From: Clostridia bacterium
GTDB lineage: Bacteria > Bacillota > Clostridia > Oscillospirales > Acutalibacteraceae
DNA length: 5,686 nt
Assembly (NCBI GenBank): GCA_900768035.1
Contig: CAAGBH010000038.1
Coordinates: 1 to 5,686, forward strand
Reading direction: 5' to 3'
Each line of letters starts with the position of its first letter. Within the stretch, counting starts at the first letter, position 1. The position numbers were made by a program, and so were the translations under genes. Of the stretch, positions 1 to 5,653 are shown piece by piece. Below the pieces are notes generated by a model. That model searched no databases and was not told the origin of the DNA. It worked only from the letters and a program-made list of their open reading frames with translations.

Positions 1-9
1 ATAATAATT

Positions 10-16
10 CTCCTTT
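10..16 (-). promoter_or_regulatory. Probable ribosome binding site of a gene off the left edge
   Basis: On the minus strand the sequence reads AAAGGAG, followed by nine bases to the window edge. That is the right distance for a start codon just beyond position 1. It lies downstream of the pgk terminator, so a further minus-strand gene probably begins immediately outside the window. In Firmicutes the gene after pgk is often tpiA or gpmI, but nothing of the coding sequence is visible and the identity is a guess. Confidence 0.55.
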
Positions 17-23
17 AACAAAA

Positions 24-48
24 TTTTAGGGCGGAAACCGCCCTAAAA
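24..48 (-). terminator. Intrinsic terminator-like hairpin after pgk
   Basis: A perfect inverted repeat has its GC-rich core AGGGCGG/CCGCCCT at 28-34 and 38-44 around a three-base loop. T/A pairs extend it to 11 bp (24-34 with 38-48). Read on the minus strand, it begins five bases after the pgk stop codon (53-55). The following U-tract is short, because the terminal A/T bases can belong either to the stem or to the tail, so termination may be incomplete. A probable ribosome binding site follows about 7 bases later. Confidence 0.75.
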
Positions 49-52
49 AATA

Positions 53-1264
53 TTATTTATCATTAAGTGCTGCAATGCCGGGGAGTTCTTTACCTTCAAG
101 GAATTCCAAAGAAGCGCCGCCACCGGTTGAAATGTGTGTCATTTTGTCGCCATAACCTAATGTGTTTACAGCAGCAGCAGAGTCACCACCGCCGATAACT
201 GTAACAGCATCGGTTTCAGCAAGGCTCTTAGCAACTGCAATAGTACCTTTAGCGAGAATCGGGTTTTCGAATACGCCCATAGGTCCGTTCCAAACAACAG
301 TCTTAGCGTTCTTAACTTCGTTTGCATAAAGTTCAGCAGTCTTTGTGCCGATGTCGAGACTCATCATATCGCTCGGAATCTTATCAGCATCAACAACTGT
401 AACTTCAACAGGAGCATCAATTGGGTCAGGGAATGACTTAGTGATTGTGCAGTCAACAGGAAGAAGAATTTTAACGCCTTTTTCTTCTGCTTTAGCCATC
501 ATATCACGGCAATAGTCAATCTTGGTTTCGTCGATAAGAGAAGTACCAACGCCGTAACCTTTAGCAGCAAGGAAAGTATAAGCCATACCGCCGCCGATAA
601 TAAGGGTATCAGCCTTGGTAAGAAGATTTTCGATAACGGGGAGTTTGCTGTCAACCTTAGCACCGCCCAAGATACAAACAAAAGGACGAACAGGAGTTTC
701 AACAGCATTTCCGAGATATTTTAATTCTTTGCCGATAAGATAACCTGCAGCGGCTTCTTTAACGTGTGATACAACACCAACGGTTGAACAGTGCGCTCTG
801 TGAGCGGTGCCGAAAGCATCGTTTACAAAGATATCAGCAAGTGAGCCGAGTTCAGCCGAGAAAGTCTCGCCGTTTTTGGTTTCTTCTGCACGGTAACGGG
901 TGTTTTGTAAAAGAACAACATCGCCGTCTTTCATATTAGCAACAGCATTTTTTGCATTTTCGCCAACAACATTGTCGTCAGCAGCGAAGATAACTTCTTT
1001 GCCGAGTTTTTCGGAAAGGCGTTTTGCAACAGGTGCTAAAGAAAGTTCGGGCTTGGGTTCACCCTTCGGTTTGCCAAGGTGTGAACAAAGGATAACCTGA
1101 CCGCCGTCAGCAATCAATTTTTCGATTGTCGGTAAAGCGGCATTGATACGGTTTTCGTCAGTGATTTCGCCGTTCTTGAGCGGAACGTTAAAGTCACAAC
1201 GAACGAGAACCTTTTGACCTTTTACGTTAATGTCATCAACGGTTTTTTTGTTAAGTGCGTTCAT
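53..1264 (-). CDS. pgk: Phosphoglycerate kinase
   Basis: This cytoplasmic glycolytic enzyme transfers phosphate from 1,3-bisphosphoglycerate to ADP, giving 3-phosphoglycerate and ATP. The 403-residue product is full length for bacterial PGK (about 390-415). Visible family motifs are RCDFNVP (22-28) and SHLGKP (61-66) in the N-terminal substrate domain. The C-terminal nucleotide domain has WNGPMGVFE (325-333), GGGDS (358-362) and STGGGASLE (379-387), which closes the active site. The ATG at 1264 is preceded by AAAGGA with about nine bases of spacing. The gene has its own promoter 45 bases upstream and a hairpin directly after the stop. It lies downstream of trmL on the same strand with a 103-base gap, and gap is not adjacent upstream. 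Codon use looks more GC-rich than in the neighbouring membrane protein gene, as expected for a highly expressed gene. Identity is secure. Confidence 0.98.
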   Translation of the reverse strand: MNALNKKTVDDINVKGQKVLVRCDFNVPLKNGEITDENRINAALPTIEKLIADGGQVILCSHLGKPKGEPKPELSLAPVAKRLSEKLGKEVIFAADDNVVGENAKNAVANMKDGDVVLLQNTRYRAEETKNGETFSAELGSLADIFVNDAFGTAHRAHCSTVGVVSHVKEAAAGYLIGKELKYLGNAVETPVRPFVCILGGAKVDSKLPVIENLLTKADTLIIGGGMAYTFLAAKGYGVGTSLIDETKIDYCRDMMAKAEEKGVKILLPVDCTITKSFPDPIDAPVEVTVVDADKIPSDMMSLDIGTKTAELYANEVKNAKTVVWNGPMGVFENPILAKGTIAVAKSLAETDAVTVIGGGDSAAAVNTLGYGDKMTHISTGGGASLEFLEGKELPGIAALNDK

Positions 1265-1308
1265 TTAGTAACATCCTTTCAAAGATTGTTAATTTTTTTA
1301 CAATTACT

Positions 1309-1336
1309 ATTTTACCACAAATTTAACTTTTTTCAA
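1309..1336 (-). promoter_or_regulatory. pgk promoter with extended -10
   Basis: On the minus strand TTGAAA (1331-1336) is separated by 16 bases from TAAAAT (1309-1314). The -10 box is preceded by TGG, giving the extended TGn motif that strengthens sigma-A promoters in Gram-positive bacteria. The predicted transcription start is near 1302, about 37 bases before the pgk ATG. It lies between trmL and pgk and would let pgk be transcribed independently of trmL. I see no terminator after trmL, so read-through from the trmL promoter could add to pgk expression. Confidence 0.7.
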
Positions 1337-1367
1337 CACTATTTTTGCTAAAATAATGTAGAAATAT

Positions 1368-1871
1368 TTAAATGTCTTCCCATTTATAATTATGCAATTG
1401 TCCAAAATTCTGCAAAGTGGGGTAATTCCATTGCCTTAAACACTCATAAACAGCAATAGCAACCGAGTTTGAAAGATTGAGACTTCGAATATCGGTCTGC
1501 ATAGGAATTCTTACGCAATTATCGGGATTTTTGATTAAAAGCTCTTCAGGTAAACCTTTTGTTTCCTTGCCAAAAAGCAGATAGCAGTTATCGGGGTAGG
1601 GAACATCGCTGTGGGTATGTCTGCCCTTGGTTGTGAAATAATAGAATTGCCCCTCGTTTTTCTCGAAAAATTCGTCAATATCTTTATAGTATGTAATGTC
1701 AAGATACTGCCAGTAATCGAGCCCTGCACGTTTTAGTTTTTTATCGTCAATCTTGAAACCCATAGGACCTACGAGATGCAGTCTCGCACCCGTTGCGGCA
1801 CAGGTTCTTGCCACATTTCCCGTGTTTTGCGGAATTTCGGGTTCAACCATAACAATATTAAGCTTAGCCAT
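1368..1871 (-). CDS. trmL: tRNA (cytidine/uridine-34-2'-O)-methyltransferase TrmL
   Basis: This is a SPOUT-family SAM-dependent enzyme. Known family members (E. coli TrmL/YibK, B. subtilis CspR) methylate the ribose of the wobble base C34 or cmnm5U34 in tRNA-Leu. The 167-residue product matches the usual 150-170. The N-terminal motif EPEIPQNTGNVART (10-23) is followed by LHLVGPMGF (31-39). The trefoil-knot SAM-binding part shows FGKETKGLP (100-108) and then the RSLNLSNS segment (129-136). The reading frame is open four codons further, to a TTG at 1883. I prefer the ATG at 1871: GGTGAT sits four bases upstream of it, the family usually begins a few residues before the NIVxVEPEIPQN segment, and the TTG falls on the predicted transcription start. 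The gene diverges from the membrane protein gene and lies upstream of pgk. Confidence 0.95.
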   Translation of the reverse strand: MAKLNIVMVEPEIPQNTGNVARTCAATGARLHLVGPMGFKIDDKKLKRAGLDYWQYLDITYYKDIDEFFEKNEGQFYYFTTKGRHTHSDVPYPDNCYLLFGKETKGLPEELLIKNPDNCVRIPMQTDIRSLNLSNSVAIAVYECLRQWNYPTLQNFGQLHNYKWEDI

Positions 1872-1875
1872 TTTT

Positions 1876-1881
1876 ATCACC
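1876..1881 (-). promoter_or_regulatory. trmL ribosome binding site that fixes the start
   Basis: The minus strand reads GGTGAT then AAAA then ATG. GGTGAT matches the anti-Shine-Dalgarno complement (AGGAGGTGATCC) in its downstream part, so four bases of spacing is normal for this register. The predicted transcription start lies at about 1881, so the leader would be about ten bases and consist mostly of this site. The upstream in-frame TTG (1881-1883) would overlap or precede the 5' end and have no ribosome binding site. Confidence 0.65.
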
Positions 1882-1887
1882 AAAATA

Positions 1888-1915
1888 ATTATACTTAATA
1901 ATTTTAACTTGTCAA
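1888..1915 (-). promoter_or_regulatory. trmL promoter, full consensus
   Basis: On the minus strand a perfect TTGACA (1910-1915) and a perfect TATAAT (1888-1893) are separated by 16 bases. The predicted start is a G near 1881, ten bases before the chosen trmL ATG. Five bases of the -35 box are shared with the -35 box of the divergent promoter. Confidence 0.85.
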
Positions 1916-1937
1916 GAAATAGAAAAGGTAGTATAAT
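1909..1937 (+). promoter_or_regulatory. Promoter of the divergent membrane protein gene
   Basis: TTGTCA (1909-1914, one mismatch to consensus) and a perfect TATAAT (1932-1937) are separated by the ideal 17 bases. The predicted start is near 1944, leaving a leader of about 22 bases that carries GGAG (1955-1958) seven bases before the ATG at 1966. Its -35 box overlaps that of the trmL promoter on the other strand. Confidence 0.8.
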
Positions 1938-1965
1938 GTAAAAAATATATTTACGGAGATGCTTT

Positions 1966-2574
1966 ATGAAGATTTATCAGAATGTTTTGGAGCGTGTTAG
2001 AGCGGTCGAGGAAAAAAGAGGCATAAAATATGCTAAACCTGACGGAAAACTTTATATAACGCTCAAGGTGTTTTATGTAATCGCTTTTGCTTATACAATG
2101 GGTATAAATCTGCTTTTTGCATTGGGTACGGTTATTAGCGAAATTAATTTCAAAAATTTAAAAAATTCTTTAATAACGGTTACGGCACTTTCGGTTTTGC
2201 TTATTATAGCGCTTGTTATTATGCGGTTTAAAGATAAACTCTGGGCTAATATCACAACAGGCGTTTTGAATGTTTTATCAAGCGTTGGTTTGCTTTTAAG
2301 TTTTGCAGTTTTGATGAAAGACAGTCTCGGTTTTATGGGGCTTAAAACAAGTTTTTACTGGCGTCATTTTATACCACTTGTTTTAATGATAGTGTTTTCG
2401 GTTTGGTTGACTGTTATTGCTATAAGAGCAATTTTAAAAACTAATTCGGCTTATAAAAAAGTGGTTGAAAATATCTATGCTTTACATAAGGTTTCTGCCG
2501 AAGAAAGAAATTTCACCGAAGAACAATGGGATGAAATTCTCAGAGATTACAACCCTAAAAACAATAGAAAATAA
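1966..2574 (+). CDS. Uncharacterised four-helix membrane protein
   Basis: I do not recognise a named family for this 202-residue protein. It starts with a charged, probably helical 30-residue segment rich in Lys, Arg and Glu and has no cleavable signal peptide. Four hydrophobic segments follow at about 35-57, 69-86, 96-117 and 135-157. A polar, charged tail of about 45 residues (158-202) includes FTEEQWDEIL near the end. Positive charges before helix 1, in the short 87-91 loop and after helix 4 suggest both termini are cytoplasmic. I see no catalytic motif, metal site or nucleotide-binding motif. The ATG at 1966 has GGAG seven bases upstream and a strong promoter. The gene is transcribed alone: its promoter diverges from trmL and a terminator follows four bases after the stop codon. 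The coding sequence is noticeably AT-rich. That this is a real protein is well supported; its function is unknown. Confidence 0.85.
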   Translation: MKIYQNVLERVRAVEEKRGIKYAKPDGKLYITLKVFYVIAFAYTMGINLLFALGTVISEINFKNLKNSLITVTALSVLLIIALVIMRFKDKLWANITTGVLNVLSSVGLLLSFAVLMKDSLGFMGLKTSFYWRHFIPLVLMIVFSVWLTVIAIRAILKTNSAYKKVVENIYALHKVSAEERNFTEEQWDEILRDYNPKNNRK

Positions 2575-2577
2575 TTT

Positions 2578-2606
2578 AAAAAGCCTTGTTTTAACAGGGC
2601 TTTTTG
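2578..2606 (+). terminator. Intrinsic terminator after the membrane protein gene
   Basis: AAAAAGCCTTGTT (2578-2590) pairs with AACAGGGCTTTTT (2593-2605), 13 positions with one G-U wobble and a tight loop in which the innermost pair probably opens. The right arm ends in five Ts followed by GTATA. The A-run on the left means it could also work on the minus strand. It begins four bases after the stop codon (2572-2574) and ends 13 bases before the trmO start codon. Confidence 0.85.
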
Positions 2607-2609
2607 TAT

Positions 2610-2615
2610 AGGTGA
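2610..2615 (+). promoter_or_regulatory. trmO ribosome binding site tucked behind a terminator
   Basis: AGGTGA lies three bases before the ATG at 2619 and pairs with the upstream part of the anti-Shine-Dalgarno sequence, the same register as the trmL site. It lies directly after the terminator hairpin, so nothing but this site separates the terminator from the start codon. Confidence 0.6.
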
Positions 2616-2618
2616 ATT

Positions 2619-3299
2619 ATGAGTAGACATTTAAAGGTAATTGCAACAATCAAGACCGATTTTAAAACTAAATTCGGTATACCACGTCAAAGCGGACTTG
2701 TTAACACAAAGGCAAAAATAATTTTTGAAAAAGAATACCGTGACGAATCGGCGTTAAGAGGACTTGAAGATTTTTCTCATTTATGGATTATTTGGGAGTT
2801 TTCAAAAGCGGAGAAAGAAGAATGGTCTCCAACTGTTCGTCCGCCAAGGCTTGGCGGTAATAAAAGGGTTGGCGTTTTTGCAACACGCTCACCCTATAGA
2901 CCGAATAATATTGGTCTTTCAAGTGTTAAAATTGAAAGAATTTATAAGGATGGCGAAAACGGAACTGTTATTGAAGTTTCGGGAGCGGATTTGCTTGACG
3001 GAACACCGATTTTTGATATAAAACCATATATCGCTTATACCGATTCTCACCCTGAGGCTAAATGTGGATTTTCCGATCAAGTGTTTTCTCAGAAATTACA
3101 GGTTGATTTTCAGTGTGAAACAGATATTGCCGACGGTGATTTAAAGTCGATTACTGATATTTTAGAAAGTGACCCAAGACCGCATTATCAGAATGACGAA
3201 AATAGGGTATATGCTTTTGAATTTTCAAAATATCATATCGAATTTAAGGTAAAAGAGGATATATTGACAGTTTTAAGTGTAAAAGTTATTGATTTTTAG
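2619..3299 (+). CDS. trmO: tRNA (t6A37-N6)-methyltransferase TrmO
   Basis: TrmO (formerly TsaA/YaeB) uses SAM to methylate N6 of threonylcarbamoyladenosine at position 37 of tRNA-Thr, giving m6t6A next to the anticodon. The 226-residue product is close to the E. coli enzyme (about 235). It has the N-terminal beta-barrel family signatures FATRSPYRPNNIGLS (87-101) and DLLDGTPIFDIKPYI (124-138), and the C-terminal DPRPHY (185-190) shared by long-form members. The start with AGGTGA upstream and the conserved N-terminal IATIKTDF region agree with the chosen ATG. The preceding terminator leaves no room for a promoter, so transcription presumably comes from read-through or from an unrecognised site inside the upstream gene. 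No terminator follows, and nfnA begins 54 bases downstream. Some shorter TsaA-domain proteins have other roles, but the full two-part length supports TrmO. Confidence 0.93.
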   Translation: MSRHLKVIATIKTDFKTKFGIPRQSGLVNTKAKIIFEKEYRDESALRGLEDFSHLWIIWEFSKAEKEEWSPTVRPPRLGGNKRVGVFATRSPYRPNNIGLSSVKIERIYKDGENGTVIEVSGADLLDGTPIFDIKPYIAYTDSHPEAKCGFSDQVFSQKLQVDFQCETDIADGDLKSITDILESDPRPHYQNDENRVYAFEFSKYHIEFKVKEDILTVLSVKVIDF

Positions 3300-3318
3300 G
3301 TTGATTGTATGTTAAAAT
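3289..3318 (+). promoter_or_regulatory. Probable nfnAB promoter overlapping the trmO end
   Basis: TTGATT (3289-3294, inside the last codons of trmO) and TAAAAT (3313-3318) are 18 bases apart. The -10 box is preceded by TGT, an extended -10 motif like that of the pgk promoter. The predicted start is near 3325, about 29 bases before the nfnA ATG, whose ribosome binding site is AGGA at 3341-3344. The -35 match is only moderate. Confidence 0.5.
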
Positions 3319-3353
3319 ATAAAGGTTAAAGTTGTTTTAAAGGACGGCGTAAA

Positions 3354-4196
3354 ATGTATAAGATTTTAAGCAAAAAAATATTAAACCCCACAGTTACACA
3401 AATGGATATTGATGCTCCACTTGTTGCTAAAAAGGCACAGGCAGGGCAGTTTATCATTTTGCGTGTTGACGAAGATGGCGAGCGCATACCTTTGACTGTT
3501 GCAGGTTTTGACAGGGAAAAGGGAAGCGTGCGTATAATTTTTCAGGTTGTGGGCGCAACAACCAAAAAACTTAATGATAAAAATGAGGGTGACTTCATTT
3601 GTGACTTTGTTGGTCCTTTGGGTAAACCTACCGAAACCGACGGACTTAAGAAAGTATGTATAGTAGGTGGCGGTGTCGGTTGTGCTATCGCTCTGCCTAT
3701 AGCTAAAAAACTTAATGAAATGGGTTGTGAAGTTCATTCTATTATCGGTTTTAGAAATAAAGATTTGGTTATTTTAGAAGACGAATTTAAAGCGGTTTCT
3801 AAAAAACTTGATATTATGACCGATGACGGCTCTTACGGTCAAAAAGGTGTTGTTACATCCCCCTTGAAAGAGGCGCTTGAAAACGGCGAACAGTTTGATG
3901 AAGTTATCACCATAGGTCCGCTTATTATGATGAAATTCGTCGTTGCAACCACAAAACCTTTTGGCGTTAAAACCACCGTTTCTATGAACCCAATTATGAT
4001 TGACGGCACAGGTATGTGCGGCGGTTGCAGATTAACTGTCGGCGGTGAAACCAAGTTTGCTTGTGTCGATGGTCCTGATTTTGACGGTTTTTTGGTAGAC
4101 TTTGACGAGGCTATGAGCCGAGGCAGTACCTACCGTGATTTCGAGCGTCACGCCTATGAAGAATCTTGCAATTTGTTTAAAAAGGAAGTGGAATAA
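3354..4196 (+). CDS. nfnA: Electron-bifurcating ferredoxin:NADP+ oxidoreductase, small subunit NfnA
   Basis: NfnA binds FAD and a [2Fe-2S] cluster and handles NAD(H) in the NfnAB complex, which couples NADH plus reduced ferredoxin to NADP+ reduction in the cytoplasm. The 280-residue product has the ferredoxin-reductase fold: RIPLT (44-48) in the FAD domain, then GGGVGCA (105-111) in the NAD domain. Near the C terminus is the cluster site D217-x4-C222-x2-C225-x11-C237. PyrK, the dihydroorotate dehydrogenase electron transfer subunit, is homologous and has Cys where this protein has D217. Three Cys plus one Asp is the known NfnA ligand set. The ATG at 3354 has AAAGGA nine bases upstream. The stop overlaps the nfnB start by one base (TAATG), so the two are probably translationally coupled. 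Automated annotation may call it a sulfide/dihydroorotate dehydrogenase-like protein, but the partner gene decides for NfnA. Confidence 0.93.
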   Translation: MYKILSKKILNPTVTQMDIDAPLVAKKAQAGQFIILRVDEDGERIPLTVAGFDREKGSVRIIFQVVGATTKKLNDKNEGDFICDFVGPLGKPTETDGLKKVCIVGGGVGCAIALPIAKKLNEMGCEVHSIIGFRNKDLVILEDEFKAVSKKLDIMTDDGSYGQKGVVTSPLKEALENGEQFDEVITIGPLIMMKFVVATTKPFGVKTTVSMNPIMIDGTGMCGGCRLTVGGETKFACVDGPDFDGFLVDFDEAMSRGSTYRDFERHAYEESCNLFKKEVE

Positions 4197-5590
4197 TGGC
4201 TGCAAATATGAATCCAAAAAGAAACGAAATGCCAACTCAGGACGCTGTTATCCGCTCTGCTAATTTTGACGAGGTGGCTTTGGGTTATACCGAAGAAATG
4301 GCAATAGATGAGGCGCTAAGATGTCTCGAATGTAAAAATATGCCGTGTGTCAGTGGTTGCCCTGTTAATATACATATTCCTGAATTTATTTCAAAGATTA
4401 AAACAGGCGACTTTGAGGGCGCTTATCAGGTGATTTCTCGTTCTTCAAGTTTGCCTGCGGTTTGCGGTCGTGTTTGTCCGCAAGAAACTCAGTGCGAGGC
4501 AAAATGCGTTCGTGGTATTAAGGGTGAGAGTGTCGGCATTGGAAGACTTGAACGTTTTGTTGCCGACTGGCATAATGCCCACGATACAGAAAATATTGAA
4601 ATGCCCAAAAATAACGGTCATAAAGTGGCGGTTGTGGGCTCAGGTCCGTCAGGACTCGCTTGTGCAGGTGATTTGGCTAAAAAAGGCTATAGTGTAACTG
4701 TTTTTGAGGCGCTTCATTTGGCAGGCGGTGTGTTGGTTTACGGCATACCCGAATTTCGTTTGCCGAAGTCGGTTGTGCAAAAGGAAGTTGACACATTAAA
4801 AGCATTGGGTGTTGAAATAAAGACCAATGTTGTTATTGGTAAAACTATCACCGTTGACGAACTTTTTGAAATGGGCTATGAGGCTGTATTTATAGGCTCC
4901 GGCGCAGGTCTTCCGAGATTTATGGGCATTAAGGGTGAATCGCTTAACGGCGTTTATTCGGCTAATGAATTTTTGACAAGAAACAATCTTATGAAATCTT
5001 ATAAGTCTGATAGCGCAACACCTGTTATGAAAGCTAAAAAGACGGTTGTTGTGGGTGGCGGTAATGTGGCTATGGATGCCGCAAGAACTGCAAAAAGACT
5101 TGGCGCTGATGTTACTGTGGTTTACCGCAGAACTGAAAAAGAACTTCCCGCCCGCCGTGAAGAAGTTGAGCACGCAATGGAAGAGGGCATTGCCTTTAAA
5201 TTTCTAACAAATCCGCTTGAAATAAAGGGTAAAGACGGTTGGGTAGACGGAATAATTTGTGAACAGATGAAGTTGAGCGAGCCTGACGAATCGGGCAGAG
5301 CAAGACCTGTTTCAATTCCTGATAGTGACTTTTTAATTGATGCCGACTGTGTGATAATGTCTATCGGCACTTCGCCCAATCCACTTATCAAGTCCACAAC
5401 TGAGGGACTCGAAGTTAACAGATGGGGCGGAATCGTGGTTGAAGAAAGCACGGGACTAACTTCAAAAACAGGCGTATATGCAGGCGGTGATGCGGTGACA
5501 GGTGCCGCAACCGTAATTTTAGCGATGGGGGCAGGCAAAACCGCCGCCAAAGCGATTGATGAATATATTTCAGCAAAAGACGGGAATTAA
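4196..5590 (+). CDS. nfnB: Electron-bifurcating ferredoxin:NADP+ oxidoreductase, large subunit NfnB
   Basis: NfnB carries the bifurcating FAD, two [4Fe-4S] clusters and the NADPH site; with NfnA it links the NADH, ferredoxin and NADPH pools. The 464-residue product matches family length. The N-terminal cluster domain has cysteines C43, C46, C51, C55 and C90, C94, C100, C104. The FAD domain begins with GSGPSG (148-153) and includes YGIPEFRLPK (182-191). The NADPH domain has GGGNVAMDAAR (287-297) and YRR (310-312), whose arginines suit the NADP phosphate. The FAD domain closes with VYAGGDAVTGAATVILAMG (427-445). AAGGAAG inside the end of nfnA serves as ribosome binding site for the ATG at 4196. 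The protein resembles GltD, the glutamate synthase small subunit, and is often labelled gltA, but no large glutamate synthase gene is present and pairing with nfnA supports NfnB. The last codons form half of the terminator stem. Confidence 0.95.
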   Translation: MAANMNPKRNEMPTQDAVIRSANFDEVALGYTEEMAIDEALRCLECKNMPCVSGCPVNIHIPEFISKIKTGDFEGAYQVISRSSSLPAVCGRVCPQETQCEAKCVRGIKGESVGIGRLERFVADWHNAHDTENIEMPKNNGHKVAVVGSGPSGLACAGDLAKKGYSVTVFEALHLAGGVLVYGIPEFRLPKSVVQKEVDTLKALGVEIKTNVVIGKTITVDELFEMGYEAVFIGSGAGLPRFMGIKGESLNGVYSANEFLTRNNLMKSYKSDSATPVMKAKKTVVVGGGNVAMDAARTAKRLGADVTVVYRRTEKELPARREEVEHAMEEGIAFKFLTNPLEIKGKDGWVDGIICEQMKLSEPDESGRARPVSIPDSDFLIDADCVIMSIGTSPNPLIKSTTEGLEVNRWGGIVVEESTGLTSKTGVYAGGDAVTGAATVILAMGAGKTAAKAIDEYISAKDGN

Positions 5591-5609
5591 CCCGTCTTTT
5601 ATTATTTTG
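5575..5609 (+). terminator. nfnB terminator with the stop codon in its loop
   Basis: A perfect 10-bp stem, AAAAGACGGG (5575-5584) with CCCGTCTTTT (5591-5600), encloses a six-base AATTAA loop that contains the nfnB TAA (5588-5590). A T-rich tail (ATTATTTTG) follows. The left arm encodes the final lysine, aspartate and glycine codons. A ribosome at the stop codon would cover the hairpin, so termination should work best once translation has ended. Confidence 0.88.
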
Positions 5610-5653
5610 TTTGTATATTCTAAAATTTGTTCATAATAATATTATTAATTTGC

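Noticed and set aside
1337..1367. A terminator between trmL and pgk
   Set aside because: Only short AT-only self-complementary pieces such as AAATATTT are present. There is no GC-containing stem followed by a T-run on the minus strand.
1753..1941. A 62-codon plus-strand open frame over the trmL start and the intergenic region
   Set aside because: It is antisense to the conserved N-terminal coding of trmL, runs through both divergent promoters and has no supporting ribosome binding site or recognisable protein features.
3264..3292. A perfect TTGACA near the end of trmO as the nfnAB -35 box
   Set aside because: At 16 to 18 bases downstream the hexamers are TTATTG, TATTGA or ATTGAT-like, all poor -10 boxes. 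The pair at 3289-3318 with an extended -10 is better.
3381..3737. A 118-codon minus-strand open frame inside nfnA
   Set aside because: It is an antisense shadow of the FAD domain of nfnA, without a ribosome binding site or recognisable protein signature.
3354..4196. PyrK, dihydroorotate dehydrogenase electron transfer subunit
   Set aside because: The cluster site has Asp in place of the first Cys, and the next gene is the NfnB-type partner, not pyrD.
5122..5550. A 142-codon minus-strand open frame inside nfnB
   Set aside because: It is an antisense shadow of the NADPH- and FAD-binding regions of nfnB, whose plus-strand motifs are unmistakable. Its translation shows no family motif.
4196..5590. 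Glutamate synthase small subunit (GltD)
   Set aside because: The fold and motifs are shared, but the one-base overlap with nfnA and the absence of a large glutamate synthase gene point to NfnB.
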